Source: Rhizobium sp. Root1212
Lineage (GTDB): Bacteria > Pseudomonadota > Alphaproteobacteria > Rhizobiales > Rhizobiaceae
Assembly (NCBI RefSeq): GCF_001424985.1
Contig: NZ_LMDA01000026.1
Span: 1 to 64,000, forward strand
Direction: 5' to 3'
DNA: 64,000 nt
The position numbers were made by a program, and so were the translations under genes. The notes under the pieces were generated by a model, which was not told the DNA's origin, ran no database searches, and saw only the letters and a list, made by a program, of their open reading frames with translations. Of this stretch, positions 58,224 to 64,000 are shown in pieces; the first letter of the stretch is position 1; every line of letters starts with the position of its first letter.

Positions 58224-59240
58224 ATGACAATTTTCACCCATTTCAAGAAATTCGCCGCTGCGGCCACCGTGCTCGCCAGCTTCACCGTTGCGGGCATCGC
58301 CCATGCCGAAACCAAGATCGTGGTCGGCTACCAGCAGATCGTCGGCCCGTTCATCGCCGCCATCGCCGACGGCCGCTTCGACGCCGCCGCCAAGGAGGCC
58401 GGCTATGAGATCGACTGGCGCCAGTTCAGCTCGGCCGGCGATATCACCACGGCGCTCGCTTCCGGCGACGTCCCGATCGGCGTGATCGGCTCGACCGGCA
58501 CGGCAGCCGCCGCCACCCGCGGCGTCGACCTGCAGCTGTTCTGGATTCTCGACAATATCGGCAAGTCCGAAGCGCTCGTCGCCCGCAACGGTTCGGGCAT
58601 CGAAAAGCCCGAAGACCTCAAGGGCAAGAAGGTTGCCGTTCCCTTCGTCTCCACCTCGCACTTCCATCTTCTGGTCGGCATGACCAAGGTGTGGAACATC
58701 GATCCGCGCGAAGTGGAAATCCTGAACCTGAAGCCGCCGCAGATCGTCGCCGCCTGGCAGCGTGGCGATATCGACGCCGCCTATGTCTGGCCGCCGGCGC
58801 TCTCCGAAATCCAGAAGACCGGCAAGACCATCTCCGATTCCGAAGTGATCGGCGCAGCCAGCGTCCCGACTTTCGACGGTCTCGTGGTCGACAAGGCCTG
58901 GGCCGCCGAAAACCCGAAGCTGATGGAAGCCTTCACCAAGGTTCTCGCCCAGTCCTATGCCGACTATAATGCCAACAAGGCGTCGTGGACGGTGGATTCG
59001 GCTCCGGTCAAGGACATCGTCAAGCTGATCGGCGGCGACGGCCCGAGCACGGTGGAGGCGCTCGGCCTGTTGTCCTTCCCGAATGCGGACGAGCAGGCTT
59101 CCGATACATGGCTCGGCGGCGGTGCCGTAAAGGCGCTGACCGAAAGCGCCAAGTTCCTCGTCGAGCAGAAGCAGATCAGCAAGTCGCTCGATGATTATGC
59201 GCCGTTTGTGAATGCAGACTTCGCCAAGGCGGTGAAGTAA
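58224..59240 (+). CDS. tauA: Taurine ABC transporter, periplasmic binding protein TauA
   Basis: A 338-aa periplasmic binding protein. A Sec signal peptide covers residues 1-28 (cleavage after AHA), and the mature protein starts ETKIVVGYQQIVGPFIAAIA. VIGSTGTAAAATRGVDLQLFW and VAVPFVSTSHFHLL are TauA ligand-site motifs. It binds taurine and delivers it to TauC. GAGGAGGAGG precedes the ATG. The two hairpins that follow probably stabilise its mRNA. Confidence 0.92.
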   Translation: MTIFTHFKKFAAAATVLASFTVAGIAHAETKIVVGYQQIVGPFIAAIADGRFDAAAKEAGYEIDWRQFSSAGDITTALASGDVPIGVIGSTGTAAAATRGVDLQLFWILDNIGKSEALVARNGSGIEKPEDLKGKKVAVPFVSTSHFHLLVGMTKVWNIDPREVEILNLKPPQIVAAWQRGDIDAAYVWPPALSEIQKTGKTISDSEVIGAASVPTFDGLVVDKAWAAENPKLMEAFTKVLAQSYADYNANKASWTVDSAPVKDIVKLIGGDGPSTVEALGLLSFPNADEQASDTWLGGGAVKALTESAKFLVEQKQISKSLDDYAPFVNADFAKAVK

Positions 59241-59256
59241 ACCGGCTCGCCGGTTT
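59239..59256. promoter_or_regulatory. Hairpin at the tauA stop codon
   Basis: AAACCGG/CCGGTTT with a CTCG loop begins at the stop codon of tauA. No T-tract follows, so it more likely protects the transcript than ends it. Confidence 0.5.
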
Positions 59257-59314
59257 CACAGCAGAAAACCGGAAGCGCAGGTAGCGGTCCCTTAAAAGCC
59301 CGCGATGCGCCTCC

Positions 59315-59339
59315 GGCCGGCCGTTGGGAGCGGCCGGCC
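59315..59339. promoter_or_regulatory. Strong GC hairpin between tauA and tauB
   Basis: A perfect 9-bp stem GGCCGGCCG/CGGCCGGCC with a seven-base loop, 44 bp upstream of the tauB start. It could limit read-through or 3' decay so that the binding protein is made in excess over TauB and TauC. Confidence 0.55.
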
Positions 59340-59382
59340 ATCGCTCAACGACCCGTGACCGAGGTGCAGGGAGGCATTTCTC

Positions 59383-60198
59383 ATGGAAACACTCAGTGTC
59401 AGAAACATCAGTCTGACCTATCCGGGCCTGTACTCGGATCAGGCGGTCATCGCCCTCAAGGGCGTCAACCTCACCATCAACAGCGGTGATTTCGTCGTGG
59501 CGCTCGGAGCTTCCGGCTGCGGCAAGACGACCCTGCTGAACCTGATGGCGGGTTTCATGGCCCCCTCGGAAGGCGACATCTCGCTTGGCAACCACCGGGT
59601 CAACGGGCCGGGCGCAGAGCGCGGCGTGGTCTTCCAGAAGCATGCGCTTCTGCCATGGCTGAATGTCATGGAAAACACCGAATTCGGCCTGAAGCTGCGC
59701 GGCGTCGACAAGGCCAAGCGCCGCGAGATCGCCACCAAGAACCTCGCCCTTGTCGGCCTGCAGGATTTCCACCGCCACATGATCTACCATTTGTCGGGCG
59801 GCATGCAGCAGCGCGTCGGCATCGCCCGCGCCCTCACATGCGATCCGGCCATGCTGCTGATGGACGAGCCGATGGCGGCGCTCGACGCGCTGACCCGCGA
59901 AACCATCCAGGAACTGCTGCTCAAGGTCTGGCAACTCACCGACAAGATGTTCTTCTTCATCACCCATAGCGTGGAGGAAGCGCTGTTCCTCGGCTCGCGG
60001 CTCATCGTCATGTCGCCGCGCCCCGGCCGCATCACCCACACCTACGAACTCGATTTCAACCGCCGTTTCCTTGCCGAAGGCAATGCCCGCGCGATCAAGT
60101 CGTCGCCGGAATTCATCCGCATGCGCGAGGAAGTGCTCGGCATCATCTACGGCGACGAACGTGCGTCCGGCAACCCGGAGGTGGCCCACCATGCTTGA
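59383..60198 (+). CDS. tauB: Taurine ABC transporter, ATP-binding protein TauB
   Basis: A 271-aa ATPase. Walker A GASGCGKTT, GAERGVVFQKHALLPWLNV typical of SsuB/TauB, signature LSGGMQQRVGIARA and Walker B MLLMDEPMAALDA are present. It couples ATP hydrolysis to taurine import. It overlaps tauC by 8 bp. Confidence 0.92.
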   Translation: METLSVRNISLTYPGLYSDQAVIALKGVNLTINSGDFVVALGASGCGKTTLLNLMAGFMAPSEGDISLGNHRVNGPGAERGVVFQKHALLPWLNVMENTEFGLKLRGVDKAKRREIATKNLALVGLQDFHRHMIYHLSGGMQQRVGIARALTCDPAMLLMDEPMAALDALTRETIQELLLKVWQLTDKMFFFITHSVEEALFLGSRLIVMSPRPGRITHTYELDFNRRFLAEGNARAIKSSPEFIRMREEVLGIIYGDERASGNPEVAHHA

Positions 60199-61018
60199 GA
60201 GAGTGACACGCGCCAAGCCCGCCAAGGCCGGCAAGATTTTCGGCGCCCCCGGTGATGGCGCCAGCGGAATGATCAGCCTCCTCACGGCGCTCGTGCTCGT
60301 CGCGCTGTGGTTTACGGTCACCGAATCCGGCTGGGTCAAGCCGCTGTTCCTGCCGTCGCCGCTGGCGGTGTGGGACAAGTTCGTGATGGCGCTGACGGAG
60401 GGTGTTTCCAACTCGACGCTGTCGCAGCACACAGTCGCCAGTATCGGCCGCGTCTTCGGCGCCTTCACGCTGGCTCTGGTGACGGCGGTGCCGATCGGTA
60501 TCCTGATGGGTGTCAACCGCGTGGTGCGCGGGCTGTTCGATCCGATCATCGAATTCTACCGGCCGCTGCCGCCGCTCGCCTACCTGCCGCTGGTCATCAT
60601 CTGGCTCGGCATCGGCGAATTCCCGAAGGTGTTCCTCATCTATCTCGCGATCTTCGCGCCGATGGCGATTGCCGCAAGGGCAGGGGTTCGCTCGGTCTCG
60701 ACGGAGCAGATCCATGCCGCCTATGCGATGGGCGCCACCCGTGGACAGGTCATCAGCCAGGTGATCATGAAGGCCGCCCTGCCGGAAATCTTCACCGGCA
60801 TGCGCATCGGCATCGGTGTCGGCTGGACGACGCTGGTGGCCGCCGAAATGGTTGCGGCGAACCGCGGTCTCGGCTTCATGGTGCTCAACGCCGCCGAAAA
60901 CCTCGAAAGCGACACCGTTATCATGGGCATCTTCATCATCGGCATCTTCGCCTTCGCCTTCGATCTTCTGATCCGCTACCTCGAAAAGGTGCTGATCCCC
61001 TGGAAGGGCCGCATCTAA
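60191..61018 (+). CDS. tauC: Taurine ABC transporter, permease TauC
   Basis: A 275-aa permease with about six spans. The ATG at 60191 (MLERVTRAKPAKAG) lies in the tauB end. RPLPPLAYLPLVIIWLGIGE is the family motif and AAYAMGATRGQVISQVIMKAALP the ATPase-contact loop. It forms the taurine channel with a TauC dimer. A hairpin follows the stop. Confidence 0.92.
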   Translation: MLERVTRAKPAKAGKIFGAPGDGASGMISLLTALVLVALWFTVTESGWVKPLFLPSPLAVWDKFVMALTEGVSNSTLSQHTVASIGRVFGAFTLALVTAVPIGILMGVNRVVRGLFDPIIEFYRPLPPLAYLPLVIIWLGIGEFPKVFLIYLAIFAPMAIAARAGVRSVSTEQIHAAYAMGATRGQVISQVIMKAALPEIFTGMRIGIGVGWTTLVAAEMVAANRGLGFMVLNAAENLESDTVIMGIFIIGIFAFAFDLLIRYLEKVLIPWKGRI

Positions 61019-61024
61019 CCCTGC

Positions 61025-61044
61025 GGGACGCTGAATAGCGTCCC
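61025..61044. promoter_or_regulatory. Hairpin after tauC
   Basis: A perfect 8-bp stem GGGACGCT/AGCGTCCC with a GAAT loop, without a T-tract. It separates the transport genes from the catabolic genes and may set their relative expression. Confidence 0.45.
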
Positions 61045-61141
61045 CGACCGGCAACCCAGAAACACCTTATCCGGCATGGCAGTCGCGAAGACGGCATCGA
61101 CCGTCAACGGCGAAGCCATGCCCAGCCAAAGGACGAAAACG

Positions 61142-61528
61142 ATGACACTGACTGCAACCGATCTTCAGGACCTGTTCGATGCCTTCAACCGGCATGACAT
61201 TGACGGGATCATGCGCTTCTTCGCCGAGGACTGCGTCTTCAACGCGGTCGGCGGGCCGGAGGTCTACGGCACCCGCATCGAAGGCGCAAAGGCCATCGCC
61301 GAGGCCTTCAGCGGCGTCTGGAAATCCATGCCGGACGCCCAGTGGGGCAAGCACAGCCACTTCGTCGCCGGCGACCGCGGCGTCTCCGAATGGACGTTCT
61401 CCGGCACGGCGGCCGATGGCAGCCGCATCGAGGCGGAGGGGTGCGACCTCTTCACCTTCCGAGACGGCAAGATCGTCCGCAAGCAGGCCTTCCGCAAGAA
61501 CCGCCCGGTTCTGCAACCCCGCTACTGA
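61142..61528 (+). CDS. tauX: Taurine dehydrogenase small subunit TauX (SnoaL/NTF2-like)
   Basis: A 128-aa protein of the SnoaL/NTF2 fold; FNRHDIDGIMRFFAEDCVFN and GSRIEAEGCDLFTFRDGKI are visible. In sulfonate-degrading alphaproteobacteria TauX is the small partner of the TauY flavoprotein, and the two lie side by side before xsc exactly as here. I chose the ATG at 61142 behind AAAGGACG; the open frame starts earlier without support. Its 10-bp gap to the flavoprotein gene indicates coupling. The homology by eye is moderate; gene order is the main argument. Confidence 0.75.
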   Translation: MTLTATDLQDLFDAFNRHDIDGIMRFFAEDCVFNAVGGPEVYGTRIEGAKAIAEAFSGVWKSMPDAQWGKHSHFVAGDRGVSEWTFSGTAADGSRIEAEGCDLFTFRDGKIVRKQAFRKNRPVLQPRY

Positions 61529-61538
61529 GGGCACAGCC

Positions 61539-62936
61539 ATGCACCTGCACGTCAACCAGAAGACCAGACGGGAGCCCTTCGATCCCGCCTATGATCCGGA
61601 GCACGACCGCAGCCCCGGCCGGGGCAAGGACTACGCCCCCACCTACTGGATCGGCACCGCCGGCCAGGAACCGGAAGACGACGGCCCGGTGACCCATGAC
61701 ATGGATGTCGATGTCGCCATCATCGGCTCCGGCTATACCGGCCTCTCCTGCGCCATTCATCTGGCCCGCGAACACGGCATCAAGGCGACCGTGCTGGAAG
61801 CCAACGGCGTCGCCTGGGGCTGCTCCACCCGCAACGGCGGCCAGGCCCAGATCTCCGCCGGACGGCTGAAGCGCTCGCAATGGATCGCCCGCTGGGGCGT
61901 CGATGTCGCCCGCAAGATGCATGCCGAGATTTCGGAAGGCTTCGACCTGTTCCGCTCGCTGATCCGCGAGCCGGAAATCAACTGCGATCCGCAGGACGGC
62001 GGCCACCTCTACATCGCCCATCGCGACAAGATGATCCCGAACCTCGAAAGCGAAGTTCGCGTGCTGAACGACGTCTTCGGCTACAAGGCCCGCATGGTTT
62101 CGCGCGGCGAGATCCACAGCGATTTCGTCCGTGACGAGGAAGCCCGCGGCGCCCTGTACGAGCCCGACGGTATGGGCATCCACGCCGCCAAGCTCGCCTT
62201 CGGCTACCTGAATCTCGCCCGCAAACTCGGCGCAAAAGTGCATACCGCAAGCCCGGTGCTGTCCTGCACCTCCAAGGGCGGCATGCACTATCTCTCGACG
62301 CCCGGCGGCACGGTGCGCGCCCGCGCCGTGTGCATCGCGACGGCGGGCTATACCTCGCCGGACATGAACGCGCTGACCAGGCGCCGGCTGATGCCGATCC
62401 TGTCGAATTCGGTCGTGACCCGCGTGTTGACGGACAGCGAGCGGCAGGCGCTGAACTTCCAGACCCGCATTCCGCTGACGGATACCCGGACGCTCCGCCA
62501 CTACTACCGGATGATGCCGGACGGGCGGGTGCAGATCGGCAGCCGCAGCGCCATCACCGGCCGCGATGCCTCCAATCCGAAGCATCTGGAGCTGCTGCTG
62601 AACGGCCTCTACCGCAAGTTCCCGAGCCTTCGCGGCATCGAGATCGATTACTCGTGGTGGGGCTGGGTCGATGTCAGCCACGACATGATGCCGCGCATCT
62701 TCCAGCCGGAAAAGGGCCAGCAGCTGTTCTACGCCATGGGTTATGGCGGCAATGGCGTCATGTATTCGGCGCAGGCCGGCCGCCGTATGGCGCAGCTTGT
62801 CGCGGGCAAAGGCGCCGGCCTCGATCTTCCCATCTTCACCTCGCCGCTGCCGAGCCACGGCGTGCTGACGCCGTTCCGGCGGCTTGGGCAGTGGGGCATG
62901 TACCGCTGGTACTACCTGCGCGACGAAATTCTCTAA
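61539..62936 (+). CDS. tauY: Taurine dehydrogenase large subunit TauY (DadA-type flavoprotein)
   Basis: A 465-aa FAD oxidoreductase of the DadA/glycine oxidase family. The dinucleotide motif IGSGYTGLSCAIHLAREHG is near residues 60-80 and the C-terminal GYGGNGVMYSAQAGRRMAQL closes the FAD site. TauY deaminates taurine to sulfoacetaldehyde with electrons passed to cytochrome c. The small subunit gene precedes it and xsc follows at 44 bp. An N-terminal segment of about 50 residues (KTRREPFDPAYDPEHDRS) precedes the FAD domain. Confidence 0.85.
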   Translation: MHLHVNQKTRREPFDPAYDPEHDRSPGRGKDYAPTYWIGTAGQEPEDDGPVTHDMDVDVAIIGSGYTGLSCAIHLAREHGIKATVLEANGVAWGCSTRNGGQAQISAGRLKRSQWIARWGVDVARKMHAEISEGFDLFRSLIREPEINCDPQDGGHLYIAHRDKMIPNLESEVRVLNDVFGYKARMVSRGEIHSDFVRDEEARGALYEPDGMGIHAAKLAFGYLNLARKLGAKVHTASPVLSCTSKGGMHYLSTPGGTVRARAVCIATAGYTSPDMNALTRRRLMPILSNSVVTRVLTDSERQALNFQTRIPLTDTRTLRHYYRMMPDGRVQIGSRSAITGRDASNPKHLELLLNGLYRKFPSLRGIEIDYSWWGWVDVSHDMMPRIFQPEKGQQLFYAMGYGGNGVMYSAQAGRRMAQLVAGKGAGLDLPIFTSPLPSHGVLTPFRRLGQWGMYRWYYLRDEIL

Positions 62937-62980
62937 TCATCTGAAAAGAAAAGCCAATTCTGCAAAGAGAGGAACCAGCC

Positions 62981-64000
62981 ATGAAAATGACCACCGAGGA
63001 AGCCTTCGTCAAAGTTCTGCAGATGCACGGCCTTGAACATGCCTTCGGCATCATCGGCTCGGCCATGATGCCGGTGTCGGACCTGTTCCCCAGGGCCGGC
63101 ATCCGGTTCTGGGACTGCGCCCATGAAACCAATGCCGGCATCATGGCCGACGGCTTCAGCCGCGCCACCGGCAAGATGTCGATCGCCATCGGCCAGAACG
63201 GCCCCGGCGTCACCGGCTTCATCACCGCGATCAAGACCGCCTACTGGAACCACACGCCGCTTTTGATGGTCACCCCGCAGGCGGCCAACAAGACCATCGG
63301 CCAGGGCGGCTTCCAGGAAGTCGACCAGATGGCGATGTTCGAAGAGATGGTCTGCTATCAGGAAGAAGTGCGCGATCCCTCGCGTATCCCGGAAGTCCTG
63401 AACCGCGTCATCGAAAAGGCATGGCGCGGCTGCGCTCCGGCGCAGATCAACATCCCGCGCGACTACTGGACCCAGGTGATCGACGTCGACCTGCCGTCCA
63501 TCGTGCGCTTCGAGCGCCCGGCCGGCGGACCGGCGGCGATCACGGAAGCGGCGAAGCTGCTTTCGGAAGCGAAGTTCCCGGTCATCCTCAACGGTGCCGG
63601 CGTCGTCATCGGCGGTGCGATCGAAGCCTCCATGGCGCTGGCCGAACGTCTCGATGCGCCGGTCTGCTGCGGCTACCAGCACAACGACGCTTTCCCCGGC
63701 AGCCACCGGCTTTCGGTCGGCCCGCTCGGCTATAACGGCTCGAAGGCGGCGATGGAGCTGATCTCGCAGGCCGACGTCGTGCTGGCGCTCGGCACCCGCC
63801 TCAACCCGTTCTCGACCCTGCCGGGCTACGGCATCGACTACTGGCCGAAAAACGCCTCGATCATTCAGGTCGATATCAATGCCGACCGCATCGGCCTCAC
63901 CAAGAAGGTCTCCGTCGGCATCTGCGGCGATGCCACGCAGGTTGCGGCGCAGATCCTCGAGCAGCTTTCCCCGTCTGCCGGCGATGCCGGCCGCGAGGAG
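62981..64000 (+). CDS. xsc: Sulfoacetaldehyde acetyltransferase Xsc, N-terminal 340 residues (runs off the window)
   Basis: The visible 340 residues of a ThDP-dependent enzyme of about 590. KMTTEEAFVKVLQMHGLEHA begins the ThDP PYR domain, with catalytic Glu in ETNAGIMADGFSRATGK and NGPGVTGFITAIK. QVDINADRIGLTKKVSVGICG lies in the middle domain. Xsc converts sulfoacetaldehyde and phosphate to acetyl phosphate and sulfite, the C-S bond-breaking step of taurine use. AGAGAGGAACC precedes the ATG. The pyrophosphate-binding domain lies beyond the edge. Confidence 0.93.
   Translation, partial: MKMTTEEAFVKVLQMHGLEHAFGIIGSAMMPVSDLFPRAGIRFWDCAHETNAGIMADGFSRATGKMSIAIGQNGPGVTGFITAIKTAYWNHTPLLMVTPQAANKTIGQGGFQEVDQMAMFEEMVCYQEEVRDPSRIPEVLNRVIEKAWRGCAPAQINIPRDYWTQVIDVDLPSIVRFERPAGGPAAITEAAKLLSEAKFPVILNGAGVVIGGAIEASMALAERLDAPVCCGYQHNDAFPGSHRLSVGPLGYNGSKAAMELISQADVVLALGTRLNPFSTLPGYGIDYWPKNASIIQVDINADRIGLTKKVSVGICGDATQVAAQILEQLSPSAGDAGREE

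Overview
This 64 kb window comes from a GC-rich chromosome or large replicon of an alphaproteobacterium, most probably a member of the Rhizobiaceae (Rhizobium, Shinella, Ensifer or Agrobacterium type). The reasons are the density of ABC transporters and LysR/GntR/Lrp/LacI regulators, rhizobial-style short palindromic repeats between genes, an exopolysaccharide locus, a taurine tauR-tauABC-tauXY-xsc cluster, and a chemoreceptor with the C-terminal NWEEF tether. I saw no rRNA, tRNA, CRISPR array, prophage or insertion sequence. The genus cannot be fixed by eye.

Layout. (1) 1-6933, minus strand: a livKHMGF-type branched-chain amino acid (or related) ABC importer, followed by an aldehyde dehydrogenase and an etfB that is frameshifted by a perfect 79-bp tandem duplication. 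(2) 7353-13795: a FadR-type GntR regulator, a large FAD/4Fe-4S D-2-hydroxyglutarate-type dehydrogenase, and divergently two SDR dehydrogenases, a 65-aa unknown protein and a ProC-like reductase. (3) 13964-20419: thioesterase, aminoglycoside-phosphotransferase-like kinase, chemoreceptor, orphan Tat-exported solute-binding protein, and a DMT exporter with divergent Lrp-type regulator. (4) 20447-25460: a LysR regulator divergent from five tightly packed genes that together form a plausible complete route from 2-aminothiazoline-4-carboxylate through N-carbamoyl-cysteine and cysteine to pyruvate, sulfide and ammonia. (5) 25640-32659: LysR, agmatinase-family ureohydrolase, aldehyde dehydrogenase, a 55-aa membrane protein, an NCS1 permease and a GMC alcohol dehydrogenase, probably for a guanidino compound.

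(6) 32792-33677: an EthD-domain protein and a cupredoxin. (7) 33850-45259: an exopolysaccharide locus with three glycosyltransferases, a Wzz/BY-kinase-like protein with a degenerate ATP site, a polymerase-like membrane protein, a MurJ/Wzx-like flippase whose gene carries an in-frame palindromic repeat, two acyltransferases and a 49-aa protein. An AT-rich leader there holds a full CtrA-like motif. (8) 45314-46003: isochorismatase-family hydrolase. (9) 46395-53605: a LacI-regulated fructoside operon with a binding protein, two permeases, an intracellular GH32 enzyme and an ATPase. (10) 53710-56363: LysR, SDR and EamA transporter. (11) 56606-64000: the taurine cluster, tauR divergent from tauABC, tauXY and a truncated xsc.

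Most of the window is accessory catabolism: small regulator-plus-importer-plus-enzyme modules that feed pyruvate, 2-oxoglutarate or acetyl phosphate. The most noteworthy items are the thiazoline carboxylate/cysteine cluster, the guanidino module with its tiny NCS1-linked membrane protein, the repeat insertion inside the flippase gene, the etfB duplication and the degenerate polysaccharide co-polymerase kinase. At least three families of palindromic repeats recur. All functional assignments are from reading translated sequence and gene order; no database search was run.
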